From NCBI GenBank assembly GCA_002104985.1, contig MCGO01000063.1:186001-250000 (forward strand): DNA of 64,000 nt, given 5' to 3'. Below the pieces are notes generated by a model. That model saw only the letters and a list, made by a program, of their open reading frames with translations. It had not been told where the DNA came from and made no database searches. This DNA comes from Rhizoclosmatium globosum. Taxonomy: Eukaryota > Chytridiomycota > Chytridiomycetes > Chytridiales > Chytriomycetaceae. The translations under genes and the position numbers were made by a program. Shown here one piece after another: positions 24,101-33,264 of this stretch. Position 1 is the first letter of the stretch. Every line of letters begins with the position of its first letter.

Positions 24101-25003
24101 TCAACCCCCTACCAGAAGACAAACCAGTGGAAGCGCTGCCGGCGGCAGCGACAAAGGAAGCTCACTAGATCGTCCTAGTCGCTCAATTACACCCGAAAAC
24201 GCGAGCGGAAACATTGGAGGCACAGTTGTTACACCCCCAGAACCAACCGAAAGACCTGTCTCGCAACCAATCTCCCACAGCTTTTATCCTGAAAATACAA
24301 CAACCCTCCCCCTTTTCCGGTCTCAAGCAAGTGCACACGGGATGCAACGGGGACCATTTGAAACGACAACGCTTCCGAACCCAACTGAAAAGTATGCGGC
24401 GCTTGTTGTTGACGATTCGCTTGTCAATAAGGCGATCCTCGTTCGCATGCTTGAAAAGTTTGGGAAGTTTAACGAGATTTTGGAAGTTAGTAGTGGTGCG
24501 GAGGCTGTTAAAATGTGTCAGACACGGAAAGTTTCGATTGTGTTTATGGATTTGGAGATGCCTGGAATGAATGGGTAAGTTGTTTCGGTATTTTCAAACT
24601 GAAGGTGATGCTGATGTTGTAATTTCATTGCAGGGAGGAAGCTGCGGCTCGTATTCGCGCTGCTGGAAACACGATGCCTATCGTGGCAGTGACAGGGAAC
24701 ACAATTAGGGGTGACGATGCAGGTCCATTACGACATGTGGGAATCGTTGAAATTGTCAAGAAACCTGTGGAAATGGCCAAAATCTTTGAACTTTGTAAAA
24801 CATTGATTCAATTCAAGAACGTGGATAACTCAACTAATTTGACGGTGACGACGTCAAGTAGTGGACCAAACTCAACAATGCGATTGAGTCATGGAGCGTC
24901 CGGTTTAATGGTGAATCATGCACCAGGGTACGGGACTATGAAGCGTATGGCAAATGCAAGTACCAGTGTTATGGCCGAGAGGGATTCGCGCGGTGGGCAG
25001 TGA
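21126..25003 (+). CDS. MASE1 membrane sensor, degenerate histidine kinase, two receiver domains (paralogue)
   Basis: Four exons (21126-22664, 22710-23678, 23721-24574, 24634-25003) join in frame to 1,243 aa. It is collinear with the minus-strand neighbour: MASE1 region with IWTANGVHIAA and DWSAGFPGLIIVVPMF, then CEQFHGPL in place of the H-box (Glu at the His site), an altered N-box (RFEQVLLNVLVTAGQ), G1 reading FGGQGI, and G2 further decayed to DSGLAMA. Both receivers look active: MLVVDDSS...FMDLEMPKMNG...QKP, and ALVVDDSLVNKAIL...FMDLEMPGMNG...VKKP. Introns 1 and 2 match the neighbour's sites. Intron 2 is only 42 nt (23679-23720), is a multiple of three and has no stop, so a naive frame reads through it. 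An extra intron in REC2 (24575-24633) is absent from the neighbour. It probably acts as a membrane-anchored receiver protein fed by another kinase. Confidence 0.88.
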
Positions 25004-25117
25004 TAGATTTGTTCAAATATAGAATAGATATTTTGTTTATCATGACTTGGTTCAGGGTATTTTAACTGTCTTTTATTTACTTGATGAATGTGGCGGACGG
25101 TATCAAGGAATGGTCAT

Positions 25118-26304
25118 TCAAGCGATACAGACAACCTTGTAGTTTCTGGAAGACAACTCCTTGCCTCCCCAACCAAAGTTGATACCGTTGGTGTTGGCTG
25201 GTCCACACTTTCCGACCTGGCAAGTACCTAGAATGAAGTCATGTCAGCAAAAAACCTTCAAAAAATCGAAGAAATAAAGCGAAAACACATACCTTCGTGC
25301 TCAACAATAGCAACATAGAGTCTCTCGCCGTTAGACTCGTGTCCTCCGTCCAAAGGCTGGTTTGGCAAACCCTGGAGATTCAAGGCACCGTTCTGTGGAA
25401 TGACAGTAACAGTTTGTGGGTTTCCACAGAGGACATCGTAGGCAGAGCGGATAGTCTCTTCCTTTCCGTTGTAGGAAATGTAGACGTGACCGTGAGCAGT
25501 GGCCTTTCCAATGTGGTAACCGCCCCAAAGGGAAGCACGGGCAGCATCTGAAAGTATAATCGTTAGTTTGTTATGATAATAATACCAGAAAACACGTACA
25601 CAATGGTCCGTTGTCGGAGTCACGACCAAGGATGATGGCGTCCTGTGGGATTGGACCGCCTGGAGAAACGGTGCGCCAGAGGAGAGGACCACGAGGAGAC
25701 TGGTATACAGTGAAAGCAGGCTGGCCAGCATTAGCAGTGTCTAGAATAATATAAGGAATTAGTTTTAAGGGAGTAACCATGATGAATGATGCAAGGGACT
25801 TACATCGTTGGTGCTGTTTCCACTGGTGAATTCCGATAGCGGCAACTCCGGCAAGAGCACCAGCTCCAAGGACACCTTCAGCAATCTAAAGCGGGAGTTC
25901 AAATGCAAGATGAGTCACGCGATACAACAACCAAGCAGCAAAGTAGAAAGTGAAACCCCAACCAAAAACGAACCTTGACTCCAGTTGAGTTCCAGAAACC
26001 TCCATCTTGGTTCTGCTCTTGCTGGTACTGTTGTTGTGGTGGCTGGGAGTAGGTCTGGGGCGGGGTCTCTGGCGGAGTGTACTGGGCCTGTGGCTGAGTG
26101 TACCTTGAGTTGACGTTGAGCACGGTTCCTGTTGCGTGGTAGTTTTAATAGTTAGTTGGCATGATCGCGTAACTCACCAATCTGGAGATCGTAAACGTGG
26201 TCAACAAGGCCTGGGTTCTGGGCCTGGAGCTCCTCCAAGCTAATGTTGTGGCGCTTGGCAATCTCGTACTGAGTGTCGCCTGGCTGGACTGTGTATTGGG
26301 TCAT
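25118..26304 (-). CDS. LysM domain + DM9-repeat protein
   Basis: Six exons (26178-26304, 25974-26128, 25804-25885, 25600-25740, 25293-25547, 25118-25227) join in frame to 289 aa. Residues 1-48 are a LysM domain starting at the initiator Met (QYTVQPGDTQYEIAKRHNIS...QAQNPGL...LQIGTVLNV), which binds N-acetylglucosamine polymers such as chitin in other proteins. A Gln/Pro-rich spacer and a hydrophobic Gly/Ala segment (EGVLGAGALAGVAAIGI) follow. The C-terminal half has two DM9/DUF3421-type repeats, IPQDAIILGRDSDNGPLYAA...GKA and DGGHESNGERLYVAIVEHEG...GKCGP, related to mannose-binding DM9 lectins. No signal peptide precedes LysM, so the protein may be cytosolic or leave by another route. It ends 115 bp from the convergent MASE1 gene. 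Confidence 0.8.
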
Positions 26305-26517
26305 TGGATTGGTTGGTTTTTGGTTGAGTTTTGATGAAGGGAAAACGGGGAGACAGTGCTTTTTGTGTCTGCCAGAAAAGGTTCAATGCACCTACTCGTT
26401 TGGTGGCTGTCGGAAATGAACTGAGACAACCAATTTTTTTTATTATTTAGGACGCGAAAGAAAGAGAGTAACGGCATTGTAAACAACTCCGGCTCATTAA
26501 ACGTACCAGAGTGTGGC

Positions 26518-27907
26518 TTAATAGCGCCTATCATCATACCGACCATCTTTGAAAGAGTCCCTTCTGTCATCTCTGGAACGATCATTCACTCTTCTTCGAT
26601 CATCTCGGGGTACGTCATCTCTGTATCCACCGCGTCCTCTTCCTGCTCCAATAGGGGAACGCGACCGAGATCGCCTGCCATCCAAGTCCCTTTCTCTATC
26701 ATACCCGCGTTGGTCTCTAGGATCTCTATAGTCTCTAGAATCCCTAGAATCTCTGTAGTCCCGTGAATCCCTGTAGTCTCTGGAATCTCTTGACCCATAT
26801 CCAGCACTTCCACGCTCACGGTCTCTTGAGTCATATCCTCTGTCACGATCATAATACCGATCATCCCCGCGTCTGGAAGGCGCAGAATCATCGCCATAGT
26901 CTAAATCATCTGAAGGCGGACCTCTTCTCGGTGGGGGTAGAGGGGGGCGATCGCGACACAACACGGTCACGATTCGAAGCAGGTGGTGGAATGGGTGCGG
27001 CAGAGGCACTCACAGAAGAGGTTCCACCGTATTTCTTCAATTTCACTTCCAAGTCTCTCATGACAGGAACTGGAATACGAGGAAGTATTGTTCCAAGCCA
27101 TTTCTGTTCCACCAACAAGTCTCTACACACTTTTCCGATAGTCACCACTTTTGGACGAACACCTCCTTCAATTCGCACCTGTACGATTTTAGTTTAACCT
27201 CGTAAAAGGGTTGACATTCAGGCTCATACCTCTTCTTCATCTTCCAAGTAGTCCCCAAACCAATCCCATAGCTGAGAGGGTTCACAAACGTATCGAAGGT
27301 ACAGGAATCCAATGGCACGAATGTGAGGAGAATCTGGATTATCAATCATTCCTTCAATCTGCTTGACAGTCAAACGCAATGTCCATAGTTTAAACAGCAG
27401 ACAAAAAGCAGTTGAAGCGTGTGTTTGTTTGAGGAAGGGTTCTTTTATGTGTGAGAGTTAGTTGAGATTGTCTTGGTGAAGGAGACAAGGGAGAGAGAAA
27501 AGAAGGTAAAAAAAGGAGAAAGTCCTTACTGCAGGCTGGCTTCGAAAGAAAGAGCGAGCCTGTGCGAAGAGGAAAAGAAGGTGAAACTAACCAAGTGAGG
27601 TAACTGCGCACACAATTAGTCTTTGCTTAACCAACAAAGAGACCCACCGTTGTTGTAGATTTCATCAATTGCTTCATGGTACGTCTTCTTGTCATAGAGA
27701 GACTTGAAGTACGGCGATGAGATGACTGCAGTAACAGTTGCGTTAGTTTACTTTGCTGTCCAGTTCGATCCCTCAAACTCAACTGTTTTGGTACAAGATT
27801 GCATTCAAGTTCATGGTCGTTTCATTTCCAACAGTTTCTGGTCGTGGGAAAGTGCGTCAGAAGTCAGTTGAAAGAGGAGATGAGTTTCACTCACTGAGTT
27901 TGGACAT
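26518..27907 (-). CDS. PRPF38B: PRP38B-like pre-mRNA splicing factor with RS tail (apparent frame break)
   Basis: Exons 27895-27907, 27784-27837, 27648-27725, 27530-27559, 27230-27441 and 26518-27178 encode a PRP38 domain: VGNETTMNLNAILYQN, SSPYFKSLYDKKTYHEAIDE, STAFCLLFKLWTLRLT, SPHIRAIGFLYLRY, LWDWFGDYLEDEEE and LPRIPVPVMRDLE. These match PRPF38B rather than PRP38A. The tail is an Arg/Ser/Asp/Tyr-rich RS-like region (SRDYRDSRDYRDSR, then RSRSRSPIGAGRGRG). The frame is broken at a run of six C on the coding strand (26942-26947): the upstream frame stops at 26906, while removing one C would continue directly into the RS tail ending at 26518. This is either an assembly insertion or a real truncation. 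The tiny exons 1 and 4 are the least certain. Its start is 42 bp from the divergent GTPase. Confidence 0.82.
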
Positions 27908-27949
27908 TTTTGGTGGATAGAGAAAAAAGAAGAAAGAAAAAGAGAACAA
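27908..27949. promoter_or_regulatory. Very short divergent intergenic spacer
   Basis: Only 42 bp lie between the start codons of the PRP38B-like gene (-) and the GTPase gene (+). The two 5' UTRs and promoters must overlap each other or the opposite coding region. Confidence 0.6.
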
Positions 27950-28777
27950 ATGGCTGCTGTTCAACTCGCTCCACCTCTGACACAAGCTTCAATTGACTGC
28001 AGAAAAGCGATCGTGGTTGGTGCGCCTGGATGCGGAAAGACAAGTCTCGTGAATCGGTTTGCTTTCTTGTGGTTATATTTGACAGCTCATTTGGAATATC
28101 ACTCGAACCTACACAGGGCTGCACTAAACTCCTTCTCAAAATATATCAGCAAACATATGGTGCAGATCTTGTCGTGAAGAACTCAACAGATGGGTAAATC
28201 CAATAGTCTCAATGTAAAACCCACTGACGTTTGTTGACATACACAGCAAAAGGGATCTCTCAAAATTTGGTGTACTGGAGGGCATGAACGATACCGCGCC
28301 TTGTTGGAGCAATTTATCAAGGAATTCATGTGGCTATTCTCTGTTTTGACCTTCTGGTAAAGTATCTAAACTCGTGAAACATGAACTTGAAAGTTCAACC
28401 AAAACATATATATCCTGACCTATTACTGACTCATTTTCTATTGAACAGAATCAAGCTTCCTTCACCGAGCTTCCATTTTGGTATAATGAAATCAAACGAA
28501 ACGCTCCAGACGCGTTTGTAATCCTCGTTGGCCTTAAGGTAAGTCAAATGTTGTTGAAACATATCGATTCAGTTAACACGATCGAAACTTGCAGTCGGAT
28601 GAAGCAGATTCTGTCGTGATCAAGCAACAAGATGCCATTCGACAAGCCTTGGACTGGAATATTGAGTTTCGTCAAGTTAGTGCCAAAGCTGGAACGGGAG
28701 TGAACGACTGTTTGAATATGTTTGGATTCTGTTCACAAGAAGCGTTGATGCTGTTGGATCAGTTGTTATGCATTTAA
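27950..28777 (+). pseudogene. Divergent Ras/Rab-like small GTPase with a frame break
   Basis: Recognisable G-domain pieces appear in order: P-loop VVGAPGCGKTSL, a TKLLLKIYQQTYG stretch, SLKIWCTGGHERYR at switch II, IYQGIHVAILCFDLL for strand beta-4, FVILVGLK plus SDEADS at the NKxD site, and RQVSAKAGTG for the SAK motif. The DxxG aspartate is replaced (WCTGG), so nucleotide hydrolysis would be abnormal. Exons after the break are clear (about 28450-28540, 28595-28777). Around 28300-28306 the frame shifts by one between HERYRA and the IYQG segment, and the earlier exon borders (28050-28260) do not join cleanly. Either a decaying GTPase or an assembly error. Confidence 0.6.
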
Positions 28778-28970
28778 ATAACACCCCCTTTTTCTTTGTA
28801 ATTGATGCGTTGCCTCACCACATTGATTGTTCAATTCTTTCTTTCAACACCGTTTCATCAGCACTCGATCAGTGGATCTTGGAATAATTCCATCCGTTTT
28901 TTCACAAGGAAAGAGTCAAGATTTATTCTAAGAGGTGAGGGAAATATTGGGAGGGAATAGTCTGAGGGTT

Positions 28971-31184
28971 TTACAACAACAAAACCATAGAGAAAACCAA
29001 GAGTCCTCCAACCAAAGAGTTCTTGAAAGCATTTCCAGCGTAAACTTTAACTGGAGATTGTGCGGTAGTCTTGACTCCATACCCAGCATTCGCAACAGTT
29101 GTTTGTTCGCCATATTTAACAGAAGGTTGAGAGGCATAAGTATTCTGAGCGACCAAACTGGTAGAAGTTCCAGCCACGACCGCAGAAGTACTAGCAACTG
29201 TAGCAGTTGAAGCATCATCCGGATTTCCTTCCGGGATTTCGATAATAACAACATTTAGAGAAACTCCTGCAGAAGCATCGTCCCGTCTACCCGAGCCCGT
29301 GAGTTCCCATTAAACTGAATTGCAGAGATCGTGTCGGTGTCCAACATGGCAATCACACTCAAGATTCCATCGTCAGTCACATCGAACACGTACCAAACAT
29401 CGGAATAGTTTGCTGGGAACTCAAATACTACGGAGAAGCTGTCTTCGGCGGTGATTGTGGCAGTCACGTTGGATGAAGTGAAATTAATTGGATCCGAGAA
29501 ATTGCTGACTGTGTATCCAGTTGGACTGAACACCAATCCAACGAGATTTGATTCATTTGAGCCGTCATCAGTATCTCTCCTCTTGAAAAGCTTCTTCAAA
29601 AATGTAAATGGGTTCTTTGGCTTGACGTTGGCGGTAAGGGACGTCAGTTTCGCCTTATTGACCAAGGCCTTCTTGGTGAGTTTCATTTTGTTCAAGAATG
29701 GTGACAATCCTCCGACATATGGTTGCAACACTCTAGGTTTTGGAACAGGCAACTTGGCTGCAATTTGGCGGATACGCAATTGCATTGGAGATAGAGGTCG
29801 GATTGATGGAGTTAATCTTGTAGTGGTTTTCGCTGCTGTTGAAGTTTGCTTCACGGAAACGGAGGTTACGGTAGTCAAAGGAACAGACGACACTGAAGCT
29901 GTTGCAGGTTCGGACGTTGTCGAGACGATAGCAGTGGTAGAAGATGGTAAAGTAGAGAAAACGGTGCTCGAGACTTGTGTTGAAGCAATTAAAGTAGACG
30001 CGCTAGTTGTTACGATTGAAGTTTGGATGCTGGAAGTCACCAACGAAGTTGCGAAACTAGTACTTGATGGCTAATATAATCGGTTTTAATTGTCATGTCC
30101 AAAACAATATCAAACTTACTGCCAGAGTAGTTGTTGGTTCAGGTGAGTAAAACCCGACAGGCCGAACAGCAACTAAAGTCCAATCGTCTCCAATTAGCAC
30201 GGTTGATCCCAAAGCAGACTTGAGATCACACGACGTGGCTTTTCCTGGAGAATGCATAAACACACCGGCTACACAGCTGGTTTTCGCAGTGCACGCGAAG
30301 CACACTCTTCCACTGAAGCAGCTGGCACTGACGCGATAGTGTTACCATCATAGTTAAGTTTCTCCACCTTAGAACCGGGTTGTACATATGTCGCATATTC
30401 GGTCGTTAGCACACCCTGTCCAGCATTTAACGGGAAAGCTGGGAACAACCAGCAATATAGCGAAGTGAGGCGGAAATTCGTCACCGCGCAAGAGGGAGTA
30501 ATGGCACAGGCACTTGCACAATCGGCAGGATTGGACGTGGGAGCAAAGTCAAAGATGGCTGCTCCAGGAGAAATTTGAATTCCAGGAAGACCAATAAAGC
30601 TCAATGGTGGAGAAGGTGCAGTAAGAGTCCAAAGAGCGCGTTATCCGTGGTCACTGGAGTTCCCGCCAAAAGTGACTTGTATTCACACTTTGAATTCTTG
30701 AATACTCCAGCGATACAGCCTTGCTTCAGAGCACATTTTGTTGCACAGTCACTGACACTTGAGGCAGATTCACTTGAAATTGTGTTGCCTGCATAGTCAA
30801 GCCCTGCCATTGCACTTCCAAAACGGAGGAACGAGGATACAGTGTTGTCTGTTTGTGCTTGAGGAAATTGCAGGTACGACGAGAGAAGCCAACAGTGCTG
30901 GTCAGAGGATCTGTATACAGCTCCAATACAAAGACCGTTCGTGTTGCAAAAGTTTGCACAGTCAGATGCGTTTGTTGCGGGAGGCTGTCTGAGGTAGGCA
31001 CTGGCGCCAGGAGAAATGTTTACATTTGAGTTCTGTCCAAACAGTTGTGTAAGGAATTGCATCCAATTGAATTGATAGTACTGTTTTCGCGACAATGATG
31101 AGGCTGAGGAGTACAATGTTTGCTTGACCTGATATTTAAGTTAATAACATAGATTGGGGCTTCTTTACGGAGGGAATGGGACAT
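28971..31184 (-). CDS. Secreted PAN/apple-domain protein, probably GPI-anchored (three frame breaks)
   Basis: A 16-nt first exon (31169-31184) splices to 31082-31128 and then 31032 onward, giving a clean signal peptide (MSHSLRQANIVLLSLIIVA). Two PAN-type units follow, each with Cys pairs (DCANFC...CIGAVYRSS...CWLL, then DCATKCALKQGCIAGVF; and DCASACAITPSCAV...CWLF, then CTAKTSCVAGVF). A Ser/Thr-rich spacer, a basic stretch, a domain with NFTSSNVTATITAEDSF and a hydrophobic C terminus (NSLVGGLLVFSMVLLL) suggest a GPI signal. The intron at 30074-30119 is clear. The frame is lost three times, each by one missing base, near 30640, 30293 and 29283; repeat-to-repeat alignment shows the coding sense continues across the first two. 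PAN domains bind proteins or carbohydrates, so a cell-surface adhesive role is inferred. Confidence 0.65.
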
Positions 31185-31498
31185 GGACAGCCCATTTGCA
31201 AAACTATGTACCTTTCATTGTACTCGACGCGTTGTAAGAAGTTACGAGGAACCAGATCTGCTTTTAACCATTTTCGATAGAGTCGCCATTCGGTCGGAGG
31301 TTCTGGTCGCCATTCGGTTATCTCTGTTGAACCAAAAATCTTGAAAAGTGCCACGACTTTTAGAACTAAGCCGACCTCCTACACATGATGAAGAATCGTG
31401 GTATTTAACTGATGTATAAAAAACGCTGTAGTGCAGTCATTATCGAGCTTAAAGTGAATTGTGGCTGAACTTTGCCCTTATTATTATCATTGAATTTA
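31185..31498. other. Intergenic region downstream of SSF1
   Basis: Holds the SSF1 3' end and the upstream region of the PAN gene. A 72-codon minus-strand frame at 31136-31354 overlaps the PAN gene's first exon and has no support. Two CGCCATTCGGT repeats occur near 31285-31320. Confidence 0.5.
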
Positions 31499-33185
31499 TT
31501 ATTCATCCTCTTCCTCGTCCTCTTGTTCATCTTCGCCCTCCTCTTCGTCTTCCCCGTCAAACTCGTAGTCCTCGTTGTCGTCGTCGAACCCATCATCCTC
31601 CGCATCAGCATCGTCCTCATCGTCATCCTCCGTTGAAGCAGCGACAACACGTTTCCTTTTCCTATCTCCGTCATCATCCTCCCCATCATCCTCCTTAATC
31701 CCCTTCTTCTTGTTCACATTCCTCTCCTGCTCCTTCTTACGCGCCGCCTTCTCCGCCGCCTTCTGCTCAACCTTCTTCTTGAGCTCCGCAACTTCCTGTT
31801 GAGATTTCGTCACGAATTCATGGTGCAGGACTTCACCGCCACAGAGGCCTTCCGTGATTTTGACGAGACGGAGTTGGAGGCGTGGACCGAGTTCTTGGAG
31901 TTTTACGGCGCGTTGAGAGGCGGCTGCGTTGTTTCTGCCAACGTATTTTTGGGGGAGCGTTACTGTTGATTCGGGGCCGTCTTCAACGTCGGATTCGGAT
32001 GCGAAGGCAGCTCTGTGGTTGGGATATTAGGTTTTGAGACTTTTGAAGTTGTTTGATTGGGAAGGAGTTACCGTAATACGTAGTCAGAGACGTCGTCAAA
32101 TTTGTTGAGATCGGGGATATTTGTTTGGACAATGGTTTTGACGGATTTGGAGAGACCGATTGCTTTGACTCCGATCGCGTAATGCCGTACTTCGATTTCA
32201 CCACCATTTGTTGTAGAATCCAAGTTGAAGAGAATGATTCGGCGTGCATCAGTCAGTTTCATCTGAAGAAATGTGTGTGAGTTTCCAATTAAATCCTCGT
32301 CTCACTAAAAACAGTTAACTGCTCGTGCCTGGCGTAAAATCTTTCAAACACTCCCTCGCTCCCGTCCCTTGCTAATAAACCTATGCTCGTTCCTCGCATA
32401 ACACTGCTCGTCCCTCGCCCCCGTCCCTCGCCAATAAATAAAAAATCTATGCTCGTTCCTCGCATAACATAACTCTGCTCGTCCCTCGTCCATAAATCCC
32501 CAATAAAAAAGATGCTCGTTCCTCGCAATCTCAAAAATAACTAAGCTCGTCCCTCACACCCGGGAATAAGCTACGCTCGTCGGTCGCCAAATATGTTACC
32601 GTTTGAACATTGATTGGAGGAAACATATTTTGAAACATTGTAGCCATGAGTTTGACATGTTTCGCAGGATCATTAAAATTATTGAGAACAACGAGAGGAG
32701 AGACTTTAAAGTCTGATCCAGGAGACTTTGGGCGAGCCTGAGTGGCCTGAACATCCTTAGTAAGGACGTATTGTTTTACGTTGAAGGAAAGAGTTGGGCC
32801 ACGGGGCATTCTTCCGATACGAAGACCGATTTTGGCGCCTGAAGCGGACTCTGTTGTGGAGAACATGACGAGGTGGGAGACACCGAGGAGACCAGCAACG
32901 TGAACAAAGTCTTTGAGTTTGTTTCCTTTCCGTTCCTTTTTATTTTTAATAGTTTTTAGGGTTAGGGGGGGTACGAGGTTATTAGGAGCAGTAGTAGACA
33001 CTCACTTTAATGTTTGATGCCGTGTGTGGTTCCATGACCCTTCGAACGTCCTTGACAAGTTGTGCGAGTGAGGCCGAGTGTTTCTGAGAGCCGCCGGCGC
33101 GAATCACAAAACTCTTTGGAACAGCGGCAACTTGTTCTTCGGTCACGGGCACGTGCGTTCGCCGCTTCTTTCGTCGTTGGCCCAT
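31499..33185 (-). CDS. SSF1: SSF1/Peter Pan ribosome biogenesis factor (Brix domain)
   Basis: Nucleolar Brix-domain protein needed for 27S pre-rRNA processing and large-subunit assembly. Four exons (33006-33185, 32600-32935, 32072-32262, 31499-32012) join in frame to 406 aa. It starts MGQRRKKRRTHVPV, then VPKSFVIRAGGSQKHSASLAQLVKDVRRVMEPHTA. The Brix core includes NKLKDFVHVAGLLGVSHLV, RMPRGPTLSF and NMFPPINVQTMKLTDARRI. The C-terminal third is Lys/Arg-rich and then strongly acidic (EDEEEGEDEQEDEEEDE), as in other PPAN/SSF proteins. Intron 2 (32263-32599, 337 nt) is filled with the GCTCGTTCCTCGCA minisatellite. It shares a 79-bp spacer with the divergent secreted protein gene. Confidence 0.95.
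32330..32590. repeat. Intronic GCTCGTTCCTCGCA minisatellite (SSF1 intron 2)
   Basis: At least eight copies of a 13-15 bp motif (GCTCGTTCCTCGCA, GCTCGTCCCTCGCC, GCTCGTCCCTCACA, GCTCGTCGGTCGCC) are separated by short A/T-rich spacers containing AATAAA-like strings. The array occupies most of the intron and is absent from the exons. It is the same motif as in UGGT intron 2. Confidence 0.85.
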
Positions 33186-33264
33186 TTGTTGGTTTTAGTT
33201 TGTTTTTTTGGAAGTTGTTTGAAAAGAAAAAAGAAAGAAAGAAAGAGAGAAAAGAATAAATAGG
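33186..33264. promoter_or_regulatory. 79-bp divergent promoter of SSF1 and the secreted protein gene
   Basis: The start codons of the two genes are 79 bp apart on opposite strands. The spacer is a purine tract on the + strand (AAAGAAAGAAAGAAAGAGAG), common in nucleosome-poor fungal promoters. Confidence 0.6.

Noticed and set aside
16660..25003. Bacterial origin by recent transfer of the MASE1 genes
   Set aside because: Both genes have several spliceosomal introns at shared positions and base composition like their neighbours; MASE1 itself may be an old acquisition, but nothing shows recent transfer.
30590..30680. Explaining the PAN gene frame break near 30640 by an intron
   Set aside because: The repeat unit aligns across the break (TDNALWTLTA with GDDWTLVAV), so coding sequence is continuous and only one base is missing.
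32330..32590. Direct repeats with spacers resembling a CRISPR array
   Set aside because: The units are short and degenerate, spacers are uneven and A/T-rich, and the array lies inside a spliceosomal intron of a eukaryotic gene.
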